Positions 18,257-27,474 are shown, numbered from the stretch's first letter. The stretch is 64,000 nucleotides of DNA from Verrucomicrobiota bacterium JB022 (GCA_030673845.1 JAUTCQ010000017.1:124001-188000), one strand, 5' to 3'. Notes: generated by a model not told the origin, from the sequence alone. Translations and numbers: made by a program.

Positions 18257-18994
18257 ATGAGTGCACCTGTCGCGATGATTACCGGGGGCGAGCGCGGCAT
18301 CGGCCGTGGCATTGCCCAAACACTGTTGCGCCGTGGCTACCGCGTGCTGATTGCCGGCCTGGACGAAGACGCCGCCGCCGAGGCGCTGCCCACCCTCAAG
18401 CAGCTCGGCCCGGTGCACTTCTGCCGCTGCAATGTAGGCTACCCGGAGGCCGTTTGCTCCTCCATCTCCTGGATTCGCGAAAACTGGGGCCGCCTCGATG
18501 CGCTCGTCTGCAACGCCGGCCATGCCAACCCCGAGCGTAAGCCCATCACGGAGCTGTCGCTCGACGAATGGCAGGAAGTCATCCGCACCAACCTTACGGG
18601 CGCTTTCATCTGCGCACAGGCCGCCACGCCCCTCTTGCACGAAAGCCAGGGCGCGATCGTCAACATCGCCTCCACTCGCGCCTACCAGTCCGAGCCCAAC
18701 ACCTTTGCCTACACTGCGAGCAAGGGCGGGATCGTGGCGCTCACCCATTCGCTCGCGATCAGTCTCGGGCCCGACATCCGCGCCAACGCCATCGCCCCCG
18801 GCTGGATCCAGAACGAAGACTACGACGACCTCCGCCCGGTCGACCACGACCAGCACCCGGCCGGCCGCGTCGGCCAACCGGCAGACATTGCGGAGCTGTG
18901 CGCCTTCCTGCTCAGCCCCGCCGCCCGCTTCATCACCGGGCAAGACTTTGTCGTCGACGGCGGCATGACCCGCAAGATGATCTACGCGCACTAG
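18257..18994 (+). CDS. Short-chain dehydrogenase/reductase (SDR)
   Basis: A 245-residue classical [15 protein letters not shown] is the NAD(P)-binding glycine motif, NAGHANPE follows, the catalytic Ser is in [11 protein letters not shown] and the Tyr/Lys pair in YTASKGG; the C-terminal [12 protein letters not shown] and [11 protein letters not shown] complete the fold. Loss of a basic residue after the second strand (IAGLDEDA, Asp at the strand end) favours NAD over NADP. Substrate unknown; adjacency to the DUF2264 gene hints at sugar-derived alcohols or keto acids. Its stop overlaps by four bases the stop of the convergent W-rich gene. Confidence 0.85.
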   Translation: MSAPVAMITGGERGIGRGIAQTLLRRGYRVLIAGLDEDAAAEALPTLKQLGPVHFCRCNVGYPEAVCSSISWIRENWGRLDALVCNAGHANPERKPITELSLDEWQEVIRTNLTGAFICAQAATPLLHESQGAIVNIASTRAYQSEPNTFAYTASKGGIVALTHSLAISLGPDIRANAIAPGWIQNEDYDDLRPVDHDQHPAGRVGQPADIAELCAFLLSPAARFITGQDFVVDGGMTRKMIYAH

Positions 18995-19563
18995 CGCTCG
19001 TAAGGCTGGGCCTTGAGGATGAATGTGTCTTCCACCTGTATCGCATGGACGCCAGAGGTATGCCCGTGGGCGATGATCTTGCCTTGACCGGAGAGTCGCG
19101 TCTCGAACGAAAGGTGGATGGAGGCCGCGCACGGGTTGCCTTCGCCATCTGCGTAGCTCACCAGAATCAGGATTTCGCCCGTGGAGTCATCGGCAACATA
19201 GCTCCAGGTGCCTGGACGGGAGTTTTCGGAACCTCGTACGAACACACTGGCGGCGCTGTCCGGAAAGAACGTATACTCGACCCACGGCATCTCGGTGGCC
19301 ATCTGGAGTCGGTAGGCTCCAGTTCCACCGAAGATCTTGCTGACGAGGAAGCTCTCCTGGGCCAGCGGGTTAAAGATCCACGTCTGGCCGCTGTTGGACC
19401 ATGCGAGGGGGGCGCGGTCGCCAAAGTAGATCCAGTCTTCGCTCTCTTGCGCCCAGATCCACGGCTCACCCTCGCCGTGGTAATACCAGGCGGCCTGGGC
19501 AGGGGCAGCGAGACCGAGTAGAGATGCGGCTAAAGAGATAAACGCGGTTGTGGTAGGTTTCAT
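18991..19563 (-). CDS. Secreted tryptophan-rich protein
   Basis: A 190-residue protein with signal peptide ([20 protein letters not shown]). Right after cleavage come short Trp/Tyr repeats: [35 protein letters not shown]. The remaining two thirds look like a beta-sandwich ([32 protein letters not shown]). The W-rich repeats are of the same type as those at the C-termini of the proteins at 45010-45822 and 45890-47634, though here they sit at the N-terminus. I do not know a function; such repeats recur in extracellular proteins of marine Opitutae. It is a single gene, convergent with the SDR and divergent from the aminotransferase. Confidence 0.7.
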   Translation of the reverse strand: MKPTTTAFISLAASLLGLAAPAQAAWYYHGEGEPWIWAQESEDWIYFGDRAPLAWSNSGQTWIFNPLAQESFLVSKIFGGTGAYRLQMATEMPWVEYTFFPDSAASVFVRGSENSRPGTWSYVADDSTGEILILVSYADGEGNPCAASIHLSFETRLSGQGKIIAHGHTSGVHAIQVEDTFILKAQPYER

Positions 19564-19702
19564 ACGGGCCGATCTTTCTACTCAAAAGATCAGATGCAAG
19601 CTCAACTGCGGGAGGTAGGGAAGGACAGTAGGGCTTTTGCTGACCATCTGCGCCCGCAAATAAACTTTTCACCGGCGGGTGGGTGAGGTTAGAGTGGGTT
19701 TC

Positions 19703-20809
19703 ATGGCCGTGCCTTTGCTCGATCTTTCCCGCCAGCATCAACCCCTCCAGGCCCAACTGGAAGCCGTCAGCGCCAACGTGCTGCGCTCCGGCCGCTTCAT
19801 CCTCAGCGAGGAAGTGACCGCCTTTGAGCAGGAGGTGGCCGCCTACGCAGGCGCAAAGCACGCCATCTCGATCAGCAGCGGCACCGACGCCCTGCTCATC
19901 GCGCTGATGGCCCTCGGCATCGGCCCGGGTGACGAAGTGCTCTGCCCGGCCTTCACCTTTTTTGCCACCGCCGGCTCGGTCTCCCGCGTCGGGGCGACTC
20001 CGGTGTGGGTGGATGTGCGCGAAGACGACTTCAATATCGACCTCGCCGACGCCGAGAGCAAGATCGGCCCCAAGACGAAGGCGATCATCCCCGTCCACCT
20101 CTTCGGCCAAATGGCGTCGATGGACTGCGTGATGGCGCTCGCCAAGCAGCACAATCTGGGCGTGGTCGAAGACGCCGCTCAGAGCCTCGGCGCCCGCTAT
20201 GAGGGCAAGATGGCCGGTAGCATCGGCGACATCGGCTGCTACAGCTTTTACCCGACGAAGAATCTTGGCGGCTTCGGTGACGGCGGCATGGTCACCACCC
20301 AGAGCGATGAGCTGGCCGAGAAGCTCCTGCGCCTGCGCAACCACGGCATGGCCCCGCGCTACTACCACCGCGAGGTAGGCGGCAACTTCCGCCTCGACGC
20401 CATCCAGTGCGCCCTGCTGCGCGTGAAGCTGCCTCACCTGGAGAGCTACCACGACGCCCGCCGCGTCCACGCCGCAGCCTACCTCGAAGCCCTTGCGGGC
20501 GTGAAGACCTTCGAGCTGCCGGCCGAGCTGGAAGACCGCCACCACGTGTGGAACCAGTTTACGATTCGCGTGCCCGGTGGCCGCCGCGACGCCCTGCGCA
20601 CCTACCTCAACGAGCGCAAGATCGGCAGCGAAATCTACTACCCGCTCACGCTCGACCGGCAGGAATGCTTCAAGGGTGTGGGGCGTGGCAGCGACCGCCT
20701 CGCCACCGCCCACCGCCTCGCCGACGAAGTCCTCAGCATCCCCGTCTTCCCCGAGATGACCGAAGCCGAACGCAACGAGGTGATCGAGGCGTTGAAAGCC
20801 TGGGCGTAG
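19703..20809 (+). CDS. DegT/DnrJ/EryC1-family sugar aminotransferase
   Basis: A 368-residue PLP enzyme. Landmarks: ISSGTDALLIALMALGIGPG (N-terminal), AFTFFATAGS, HLFGQMASMD, EDAAQSLGARYEGK, and the PLP lysine in SFYPTKNLGGFGDGG; RLDAIQCALLRVKLPHLE follows. Such enzymes aminate nucleotide-linked keto-sugars for surface polysaccharides, usually with glutamate as donor. MAVPLLDLSRQH at 19703 matches the usual family start; the eight residues upstream are not conserved. No epimerase or dehydratase partner is adjacent; the CMP-sugar synthetase-like gene is at 51.8 kb. Precise sugar is unknown. Confidence 0.88.
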   Translation: MAVPLLDLSRQHQPLQAQLEAVSANVLRSGRFILSEEVTAFEQEVAAYAGAKHAISISSGTDALLIALMALGIGPGDEVLCPAFTFFATAGSVSRVGATPVWVDVREDDFNIDLADAESKIGPKTKAIIPVHLFGQMASMDCVMALAKQHNLGVVEDAAQSLGARYEGKMAGSIGDIGCYSFYPTKNLGGFGDGGMVTTQSDELAEKLLRLRNHGMAPRYYHREVGGNFRLDAIQCALLRVKLPHLESYHDARRVHAAAYLEALAGVKTFELPAELEDRHHVWNQFTIRVPGGRRDALRTYLNERKIGSEIYYPLTLDRQECFKGVGRGSDRLATAHRLADEVLSIPVFPEMTEAERNEVIEALKAWA

Positions 20810-20887
20810 AGCCGTGGTTTTCGACGAAAGTGTCGACCGCCTCGAAATCTGATCGCTAACCGCCCGAGGCTTTACTTCAATGGTGCA

Positions 20888-21991
20888 GTGGAAACGCCCG
20901 CTGCTGCCTTGACTCCTGATAAGCCGCGCTGGATCGCCTGGCTCGGCTACATCATCGCCTTCTTTGGGCTGTTGGCCTTGGTGGAGATGGTCGTCGGGCT
21001 GTTTTTCGGTTCGTTTCATCTCAATTTTGCCCTGCTGTTTCTTTGGCTGGGCCCCGGTATTGCCCAATACCATTGGCGCAGTGCGTGCACCTTCTCCGTT
21101 TGCTTCCTGCTCTTGGCGGGAGGAGCGGGTCCGCTCTTTCTCCTGGTGGTCCTTATCAACGCCGACTCCCTATCGACGGAAAGTGCGATTTGGTGCGCGG
21201 GAATTGCTTCTGTTTCGATTGGATTGGCGATTCTGCTGTTCCGCCAGAAAAAGCACTTTGATTGCGAGACGATCAAGATCTCGCCACGCGACATCCCTCG
21301 CAACCTATGGCCGAGTGTAGGGGTCGTGTCTGGATTGGCGGTAGCGAGCTCTGTTGTCGGCTGGCTGCGCGCCTCGGAGGATGAGCGAATCCGGCATGCT
21401 TTCTCTCGCGTATCCTCGCGAGACGGCTCCCTCGCCGACTTCGTGGCCAATTCTGTCGTCGACTTCTCCTTGCGCGGATGGGTTTGGGCCGTGGCAGTCG
21501 CCGCCTGGGTGGGAGTGGGGTGGTATATCGCCCGTGCGCTTCGTAGCGGAGAGAGAGTCAAGGCATTCCACTGGCCCAACTTGCCGCACTGGAAAGGCCC
21601 GACCGTGCTGGTCCTGCTTCTGTTGGTGGGTCAGTTGACCTTCGTGGCTGCCACCTGGCCGGATCAACGTCAAATCGTGTCGCAAGTGCGTGAGTTTACC
21701 CTACGGGTCGAGGCCTACGATGCTGTCACACAAGAGCCGCTGCCGCATGCTGGTTACGGTTTTCCGCGTTTTGACCCGACGGTATACATTGGTGAAGCGC
21801 GGGTGCAATTTGCGCCTCCTAGTGCTTTGGTGGCTAACCTGTATGGCACACTACCTTTAAGCGGCACCATCCAGGTCAAAGCAGAGGATTATGAAGGGCA
21901 GGCGGCCCGCTTTACCTTTACCGGCGAAGAGGGTGAACAGACCCTCAAGGTCTACTTGCAGCCTCTCGGGCAGGCGAACGAGCGGGAATGA
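20888..21991 (+). CDS. Polytopic membrane protein of unknown function
   Basis: A 367-residue protein (GTG start) with about six to seven hydrophobic helices: WIAWLGYIIAFFGLLALVEM, LLFLWLGPGIAQYH, FSVCFLLLAGGAGPLFLLVV, IASVSIGLAILLF, VGVVSGLAVASSVVGW, WVWAVAVAAWVGVGWYIA and VLVLLLLVGQLTFVAA. The last 90 residues are soluble and beta-rich (LRVEAYDAVTQEPLPHAGYG, then TIQVKAEDYEGQAARFTFTG). I cannot assign a family. Base composition is somewhat less GC-biased than the flanking genes. It stands alone, followed by an intergenic repeat. Confidence 0.6.
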   Translation: METPAAALTPDKPRWIAWLGYIIAFFGLLALVEMVVGLFFGSFHLNFALLFLWLGPGIAQYHWRSACTFSVCFLLLAGGAGPLFLLVVLINADSLSTESAIWCAGIASVSIGLAILLFRQKKHFDCETIKISPRDIPRNLWPSVGVVSGLAVASSVVGWLRASEDERIRHAFSRVSSRDGSLADFVANSVVDFSLRGWVWAVAVAAWVGVGWYIARALRSGERVKAFHWPNLPHWKGPTVLVLLLLVGQLTFVAATWPDQRQIVSQVREFTLRVEAYDAVTQEPLPHAGYGFPRFDPTVYIGEARVQFAPPSALVANLYGTLPLSGTIQVKAEDYEGQAARFTFTGEEGEQTLKVYLQPLGQANERE

Positions 21992-22059
21992 AGCCGTTAC
22001 CTTGCGGGATATTACAGTCTTGCTTTGACTGCGGCGCAGAGCCTCTCAACGGCGGGCCG

Positions 22060-22172
22060 TTTCTCACGCCAAGGCGCAGAGCCGCGAAGGAAATTCTGGT
22101 TGAGGAACCTTCCAGCGATAATGCGCCGACGAGGGTTCTATTCTCAGCGCCTTGGCGGCTTCGCGTGAGGCC
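22060..22172. repeat. Intergenic inverted repeat, ctcacgccaaggcgc family (copy 1)
   Basis: Left arm near 22060-22092 (ttctcacgccaaggcgcaga, then gccgcgaagg) and right arm near 22148-22172 (cgccttggcggcttcgcgtg, then aggcc) are imperfect inverted copies separated by about 55 bases. The same arms recur at 32889-33020 and, more degraded, at 44914-45002. It lies between the convergent ends of the membrane protein and the 64-codon gene, so the whole unit is likely to be transcribed into a long hairpin. Confidence 0.7.
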
Positions 22173-22181
22173 AATCGCTCC

Positions 22182-22376
22182 TTACGACGCCTTCGGCTCC
22201 AGGCCTGCGATTTCCAAAGTGACTTGGCGGCTCAGATCGCGGTCGATCTGGCCGTTGGCGACAATGCTGCGGAGCTTCGGGTCGCTCGACTCGCGCAAGA
22301 CCTTCACCAGCAGCTCCTCCCGCGAAATGTTCGCGATGAGGGAACGTCGTTTAGCTAGTTTTTGTTCGCGCGTCAT
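22182..22376 (-). CDS. Small 64-residue protein overlapping the GAF gene
   Basis: Begins MTREQKLAKRRSLIANISRE, with no recognised domain; likely two or three helices (LLVKVLRESSDPKLRSIVAN, then QIDRDLSRQVTLEIAG). Its ATG overlaps the last 26 bases of the upstream GAF gene in another frame, a translational-coupling arrangement that argues it is real. A longer in-frame Met at 22454 lies deep in the GAF gene and is less likely. No function is known. Confidence 0.55.
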   Translation of the reverse strand: MTREQKLAKRRSLIANISREELLVKVLRESSDPKLRSIVANGQIDRDLSRQVTLEIAGLEPKAS

Positions 22377-23235
22377 ACTCGTATAATCGGTAAGATTTCT
22401 TCGGCAGTTTACCGATACTGGCCAGAATCGCAAGGTATTCCTGCCGGATCCCATCCAGCAGCTTCGGGGCTTCGCTTTCGCTCAATTCGAAGCCTAGCCC
22501 GTCTAGCACCAGAACGCCAAGAGGATTGTGGTGTTCGCCCGCCAATGGGAGGCCGAGGGTCCAACGCAGGTCGGGGCTGATCCGGCGCAGGTGCTCGTTG
22601 GTGAGAGTATAGGAAGCAGGCCAGACATACACCCCGTTTTCGAGGCGGGCAGAGACAAACTGCGTGCGCTGCTGCAGGAAGACTGAACCGACCAGCCCTT
22701 CGCCAGGAAAGAAGACAATCTCCCGCTCGGCCCCAAAGGGGAAATTGACCATGAGGTCGTCGTTGGTCGAAAGGATACCGAGGCGTTCGGAGTCACGGTA
22801 GTTGGGCAGGAAGACGGCTACGCGGATGTCTCCGGTCCCGATCTCGTGGCCGAGGGCGGCCTGTGCCGTCTCGATGGCCCGCTGTTGCAGGAATTCCAGC
22901 AAGATGGGCAACTCGTGCTCGGCCGGCAGTACCTGGGGCAAGATCACGACACGCTTTTCCCAGATGGGTGCCGGCTGCGTTTCGCCCCGCGAGGAAAATA
23001 CAGCGATCAGGACAGCGAGAAAAAGCAAGGCCATCAGCCCCATCAGCACGAGCAGGACAGGATCGCCCAGGCCGGTATAGAGGGCACCGCCAACGGCTAT
23101 GATCGCGAGCACGGCGACCAATACCGCGACGGTCTTGACCACATTCAGCCAGGCCGGTGCACCTGGAGTGGGTAATAACGCCTGCCGCAGGAGCTTTGCC
23201 AGCTCTTGAACGGCGGTTTTAGCGACATTACCCAT
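22351..23235 (-). CDS. Membrane-anchored GAF-like protein
   Basis: A 294-residue protein. After a short amphipathic start, two adjacent membrane helices (VVKTVAVLVAVLAIIAVGGA and LLVLMGLMALLFLAVLIAVF, residues 30-80) anchor a soluble domain of about 200 residues. That domain has GAF-like features: ILSTNDDLMVNFPFG, FFPGEGLVGSVFLQQRTQFV, RISPDLRWTLGLPLAG, and PLGVLVLDGLGFELSES. GAF domains of this shape often bind small ligands, but no output domain (kinase, cyclase) is attached, so signal transfer would need a partner. It is divergent to nothing and follows pyrD on the same strand in reverse order, close to its 3' end. Confidence 0.65.
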   Translation of the reverse strand: MGNVAKTAVQELAKLLRQALLPTPGAPAWLNVVKTVAVLVAVLAIIAVGGALYTGLGDPVLLVLMGLMALLFLAVLIAVFSSRGETQPAPIWEKRVVILPQVLPAEHELPILLEFLQQRAIETAQAALGHEIGTGDIRVAVFLPNYRDSERLGILSTNDDLMVNFPFGAEREIVFFPGEGLVGSVFLQQRTQFVSARLENGVYVWPASYTLTNEHLRRISPDLRWTLGLPLAGEHHNPLGVLVLDGLGFELSESEAPKLLDGIRQEYLAILASIGKLPKKSYRLYEYDARTKTS

Positions 23236-23256
23236 GTTATGCTGGGAAGAAGTGCC

Positions 23257-24357
23257 CTACCGCCTTACCCGGCGGCTTTTGACCCAGTCGCGGTGGCGGG
23301 GGGCGAGGGCTTTGGCGATTTCGGCGGGGAAGAAAGGCCCGCCGTAGATGAAGCCGCTGTAGACCTGCACGAGGCTGGCCCCGGCGTCCATCATCATCGA
23401 GGCACGGTCAGGCGTGGTGATACCGCCAACGCCGATGATGGGCAGGTTGCCGTCGGTCGCGCGCGAGAGGTAGTTGACCACTTCCAGCGAGCGGCGGAAG
23501 AGGGGCTTGCCGCTGAGGCCGCCCGCTTCGTTGACCTTGGCGAAGGTGCCCGGGCGGGCAATCGTCGTATTGGTCGCGATGACGCCGCTGACGCCCGTTT
23601 CGTAGACCACCTGGATGACTTCGTCGACCTGGCGGAACGTGAGATCGGGCGCGATCTTGAGCAGCAGGGGGATCGGGTTGTCGCCCAAGCGCTTCGCGCG
23701 GGCCTGGTTGGCGCGGCTCAGCTCGCCCAGCAGCACTTGCAGGTGCTCCTGCCCCTGCAGCTTGCGCAGGTCGGGCGTGTTGGGGCTACTGACGTTGATC
23801 GCGATGTAGTCCGCGTAGTCGGCCAGCAGGTTGAAAGAGGTCAGGTAGTCCTCGGCGGCCTGCTCCAGCGGCACCACCTTGGTCTTGCCGATGTTGACGC
23901 CGAGGGGGATGAGGCGCTGCTTGCCTTTGGCGTGGGCCTTGAGGCGCTGCGCGATGGCTTCGGCGCCGTCGTTGTTGAAGCCCATGCGGTTGATGATGGC
24001 TTCTTCCGGCGGGTAGCGGAACAGGCGAGGCCGGTCGTTGCCGGGCTGCCGCCGCGCCGTGACCGTGCCGATCTCGACGTGGCCGAAGCCGTAGGCGGCC
24101 GCCGCCTGCCAGGCGCGCGCGTTCTTGTCCATCCCGGCTGCCATGCCCACTGCGGTGGGGAATTGCAGCCCGAACAGCTCGATCGGGCGCGTGCCGTTTG
24201 GCTGCACCGCCTTTTGCATCGCACGACACAGCCAGCCGAAACGGCCCAAGGTCTCCATGACGGAGATTGCCATCTCGTGCGCGTTTTCCGGGTCCATCGC
24301 AAACAGGCGCGGACGGATCACCTTCTCATACCAGAGGCCCATGTAGCTGCGCATCAT
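23257..24357 (-). CDS. pyrD: Dihydroorotate dehydrogenase (quinone), class 2
   Basis: About 366 residues. The N-terminal membrane-associated helix (MGLWYEKVIRPRLFAMDPEN) is typical of class 2 enzymes that pass electrons from dihydroorotate to quinone. FMN and substrate motifs include GMAAGMDKNARA, NRMGFNNDG, INVSSPNTPDLRKLQG (catalytic Ser region), KIAPDL, TNTT, and GVGGITTPDRA. It is the fourth step of pyrimidine synthesis. The start is at 24357 (MMRSYMG) or 24387 (MALVF); a much longer frame upstream is an antisense shadow of the acidic protein. It diverges from that gene across about 100 bases. Confidence 0.92.
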   Translation of the reverse strand: MMRSYMGLWYEKVIRPRLFAMDPENAHEMAISVMETLGRFGWLCRAMQKAVQPNGTRPIELFGLQFPTAVGMAAGMDKNARAWQAAAAYGFGHVEIGTVTARRQPGNDRPRLFRYPPEEAIINRMGFNNDGAEAIAQRLKAHAKGKQRLIPLGVNIGKTKVVPLEQAAEDYLTSFNLLADYADYIAINVSSPNTPDLRKLQGQEHLQVLLGELSRANQARAKRLGDNPIPLLLKIAPDLTFRQVDEVIQVVYETGVSGVIATNTTIARPGTFAKVNEAGGLSGKPLFRRSLEVVNYLSRATDGNLPIIGVGGITTPDRASMMMDAGASLVQVYSGFIYGGPFFPAEIAKALAPRHRDWVKSRRVRR

Positions 24358-24495
24358 TGGAAGAGGGCGGGAAAACACAAGCGCCATGTTATTTCTCACG
24401 TTTCCGAGCAAAAACCTTTGACTTCGGCGACTCCCCCTTGAACAAAAACGGCGCGTAGCAACCCAAAGAACTTTTTTGCATATCGTTGACTCCTT

Positions 24496-25263
24496 ATGGC
24501 GGCCAATACGAACAAGCTCGAATGGTGCCTCGTGCGCCTTGGTGAAGACATGAACTGGTGGGTGATGGAGACATCCGACCCCATCCACTGGGATGTGGAC
24601 GGTCTTGGCATCCTCGACCCCCGCCAGATGGCGTACATCCTCGAACAGTGCGAGGCCCTTCGCGAATACGGCTTCGACGCCGACGTGATCGAAGACGCCT
24701 TTTTCTCCTTCTCCATCCAGAACGAAGAAGGCGAGGACGGTCGCGTCCGTCTCCAGCGCACCCGCGAAAGCCTGCTGGAAGACGACGAGGCCACCCTCTT
24801 TGCCCTCCCCGACATCGTGGACGAGGAGAAGGGGCCCTATGCCGACTTCATCGACCAGATCACCCGGCATCGCGTCAAGATGCTCAACGACCTGATCGAC
24901 TTCGACCAGAACCTCACCGTCGACGAGCTCGAAGAAGAGATCCGCGAGCGCCAGAACCAGGAATACCTGGAAGGCCGCGCGGTGCACCCCTTCTCCGAGA
25001 TCACGGCCATCCTCGATTACGTGCCCGAAGGCTACGAGCTGGAAGACGACGAGGGCGGCAAGCGCGGTGAAGAAGAAGACATCGACGACATCCCCGACTT
25101 CGAAGACGACGAGGAAGAGAAGATCGAGGAAGACGAAACGATGCGCTGGGACGAGGACGAAGACGAAGATAAGGACGACTTCGACGATGATGACGACGAA
25201 GACGATGATGATGACGACGAGGATGAGGACGATGATGACGACGACGACGATTTCCGTCGCTAG
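24496..25263 (+). CDS. Protein with long Asp/Glu C-terminal tail
   Basis: A 255-residue protein. Residues 1-180 form a predicted globular helical domain (LEWCLVRLGEDMNWWVMETS; HWDVDGLGILDPRQMAYILE; LLEDDEATLFALPDIV), with no family I recognise. The last about 70 residues are almost pure Asp and Glu with a few Arg and Lys, ending in a run of Asp and FRR. Comparable acidic tails occur in chromatin-like or RNA/ribosome-interacting proteins and in chaperones, but no claim is possible from sequence alone. It starts 110 bases from pyrD on the opposite strand and ends just before the export lipoprotein. Confidence 0.65.
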   Translation: MAANTNKLEWCLVRLGEDMNWWVMETSDPIHWDVDGLGILDPRQMAYILEQCEALREYGFDADVIEDAFFSFSIQNEEGEDGRVRLQRTRESLLEDDEATLFALPDIVDEEKGPYADFIDQITRHRVKMLNDLIDFDQNLTVDELEEEIRERQNQEYLEGRAVHPFSEITAILDYVPEGYELEDDEGGKRGEEEDIDDIPDFEDDEEEKIEEDETMRWDEDEDEDKDDFDDDDDEDDDDDDEDEDDDDDDDDFRR

Positions 25264-25308
25264 CATCCCCGCCTGATCCTCCTCCCACCTCCACCCCCCC
25301 CTACGCGG

Positions 25309-25923
25309 TTGACCCACCTCCAAGCCCTCCCGCGCTGGATTGCGACCACCCTCCTCCTGCTGGCCCTCGGCTGGTGGGCGCTGGGCTGCCAGCAGACGCC
25401 AGCGGCGCGCGAAGGGGTGGGGCGCAACCCGCAGCCCCCCGCCGGAGACGTGGCCAGCCTGCGCCCCGGCGACACCGTGCTGGTCGAGCTGCAAGGCATC
25501 CCCGACCCGGCACAGTTCAGCCTCCAGCTCGACGATCAGGGCCGCATCAGCCTGCGCTACCTCGGCCAGGTCGAGGCGGCTGGGCAGACGGCGTCGTCCC
25601 TCGCCCAGGAAATCCGCGACCTCTATCTGGAGCGCGACATCTACCGCCAGATCAACGTCTCCGTCGTGCTGGCGGAGCGCTACGTCTACGTCGGCGGCGA
25701 AGTCCAGCGCCCCGGCCCCGTCACCTGGTCAAATGATCTCACGCTGACCAAAGCCATCACCGCGGCCGGCGGCTTCGGCCTCTACGCCCGCGAACAAGGC
25801 GTGCAACTCAGCCGCGACGAGCGTAGTTACACCCTAGACGCCCGCCTCGCCCAACGCACCCCCACCGAAGACGTCCGCCTCCTCCCCGGCGACACGATCT
25901 TCGTGCCGAGGAGCGCGTTTTAG
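25309..25923 (+). CDS. Wza-type polysaccharide export lipoprotein
   Basis: A 204-residue protein from a TTG start. Its signal sequence ends in a lipobox-like LALGWWALGC-Q. Then a polysaccharide biosynthesis/export domain: LRPGDTVLVELQGIPDP, the core QLDDQGRISLRYLGQVEAAG and ITAAGGFG, followed by a SLBB-like repeat (YVYVGGEVQRPGPVTW) and LLPGDTIFVPRS at the end. It should form the outer-membrane part of an exopolysaccharide secretion channel. Only this single component of the system is present in the window; the exosortase lies about 3.6 kb further on, a pairing frequent in exosortase-carrying genomes. TTG start is chosen because no ATG precedes the signal sequence. Confidence 0.82.
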   Translation: MTHLQALPRWIATTLLLLALGWWALGCQQTPAAREGVGRNPQPPAGDVASLRPGDTVLVELQGIPDPAQFSLQLDDQGRISLRYLGQVEAAGQTASSLAQEIRDLYLERDIYRQINVSVVLAERYVYVGGEVQRPGPVTWSNDLTLTKAITAAGGFGLYAREQGVQLSRDERSYTLDARLAQRTPTEDVRLLPGDTIFVPRSAF

Positions 25924-25942
25924 AGGGGGGAATGGTTTGCCT

Positions 25943-27421
25943 TCAGGGCAGCGGTAGCCACTTGTTGCGTTGCCATTGCTGGCGGACGTCGGGGTGGCGG
26001 TCGAGGTAGCTCTGGAGGGCGGCTTCCATCTCGCCGATGCTGCCGGCGCGGTCGGAGGTTTCCTTGAGCAGTGCCCGCATGGTGCGGGGCAGGGAGGCGA
26101 GCACCTCCTTGTTGGGGCGTTCCTCGGCCATGGGCAGCGCGATCAGCGCGTGGTAGGCTGCCCCCTGCAGGTTGCGCTCGCGGATCCACTGCTCGGGCGT
26201 TGTCTTCGCCCACGCGACGTAGAGGTAGGCAAGCCGCGCGTGAACGTTGCTCTGATCGCGGGTTGAAGTCGTGTAGCTGAGGGTAAGATGGCAGGTGTGC
26301 TCTGCCTCCGCGAACTTCTCCTGCCGGAGATAGCAAAACGCGCGGTTCTGGTAGAGGTGGCAAAGTGGTCCCGTTTCTCCCGCTTCTGCCAGGAGAGCTT
26401 CGGCCTCGTCCAGATGGCGGTGAGCGTTTTCGTAGTCGCCTACGCCCATTTCCGCCCGCGCAACTTGGCCCACCAGATCGGCGCGGCCTTTTAAGTCGCC
26501 CGGTTCGACGTGCTCCAGCCCTCGCAAAAAGATCTCCTTGGCGAGGCCGTTCCGGCGCTGCATCGCATGAACAATCCCGAGCCAGTAGTAGGCCTGAGAT
26601 ACGTCTTTGTGGCCATAGCGGAGCTTTAGCTCCACTGCCTGTTCGAGCAGCATCTGGGCCTTCAGCATCTCGCGCAGGTCGACATACGTGATGCCGAGGT
26701 AATAGCAAGCTTGGCCCACCATCTCGGGATCGTCAGCCTGGGCGGCCTTGAGTGCTTCGTGCCCCAGCTCGGCTGCCTGCTTCCACTGATTCATCTCGTT
26801 GGTCGTATGGGCCAGCTGCACCCGTGCTTCGACCACCGCTTTGGCGTGGCCCATCGCCTGCCCTTCCTCGATTGCGGCGGTGAAGGCGGCTTGGGCGTCT
26901 TTCAGCCGGTGCAACCCGAGGTAGGCATTGCCGTAGAGCAGACTTTGCGGCAACGCACGCTGGCGCGATGACGTCTGGTCCAGCCAGGCGTCGGTTTGGG
27001 CCAGCTCGGCCAGCGCAGCCTCTTCTGCGCCATCCTTGATCAAGGCATAGGCGGCCAATTGGTGGCCTAACAGGAGGACCTCCGGGCGTTGGGCGGCCTG
27101 CTCCAGGCTGATAAATTGGTGCGCGTGCTCTGCCGCTTGCTCCCAGCGCTTCAGGCGCAGGTTGCCGAGCGCGGCATAGAGATGCATTGCCGGGAGCCCG
27201 GCGGATGATCGCTTGGCGCGCTGGATCGCCTTCTCCAGTTTCTTCAGCGCCGCTTCCCGCGATTTGTCCGTCGCTTGCTCGGCGTTCAGTTGCTCCTGCA
27301 GCGCCTCGATCTGGAGCATAGCTTGTCCCTCAAGGCTCAACTCCGCTGGCACGGTGAACTGCGCGGCGGGCAATGCCAAAGGGCTGAATAGGGCCAACAG
27401 GAGGATCGGGCGGCGGAACAT
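25943..27421 (-). CDS. Secreted TPR-repeat protein
   Basis: A 492-residue protein with signal peptide (PILLLALFSPLALPAA) and about ten tetratricopeptide-like helix pairs, for example LYAALGNLRLKRWEQAAEHA, LLYGNAYLGLHRLKDAQAAF, ACYYLGITYVDLREMLKAQM, AYYWLGIVHAMQRRNGLAKE and NRAFCYLRQEKFAEAEHTCH. TPR arrays mediate protein-protein contacts; no enzymatic domain is attached. It is convergent with the export lipoprotein, separated by about 20 bases. Function unknown, presumably an envelope scaffold. Confidence 0.78.
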   Translation of the reverse strand: MFRRPILLLALFSPLALPAAQFTVPAELSLEGQAMLQIEALQEQLNAEQATDKSREAALKKLEKAIQRAKRSSAGLPAMHLYAALGNLRLKRWEQAAEHAHQFISLEQAAQRPEVLLLGHQLAAYALIKDGAEEAALAELAQTDAWLDQTSSRQRALPQSLLYGNAYLGLHRLKDAQAAFTAAIEEGQAMGHAKAVVEARVQLAHTTNEMNQWKQAAELGHEALKAAQADDPEMVGQACYYLGITYVDLREMLKAQMLLEQAVELKLRYGHKDVSQAYYWLGIVHAMQRRNGLAKEIFLRGLEHVEPGDLKGRADLVGQVARAEMGVGDYENAHRHLDEAEALLAEAGETGPLCHLYQNRAFCYLRQEKFAEAEHTCHLTLSYTTSTRDQSNVHARLAYLYVAWAKTTPEQWIRERNLQGAAYHALIALPMAEERPNKEVLASLPRTMRALLKETSDRAGSIGEMEAALQSYLDRHPDVRQQWQRNKWLPLP

Positions 27422-27474
27422 GCCTTATATGAACCAAGCGTTACTTCATCACTCAAGCGTAGATTGCACCGACG

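Noticed and set aside
24388-25494. N-terminal extension of pyrD to a 745-residue frame
   Set aside because: The extension is antisense to the acidic-tail gene, giving Val/Ile-rich noise. PyrD starts near 24357.
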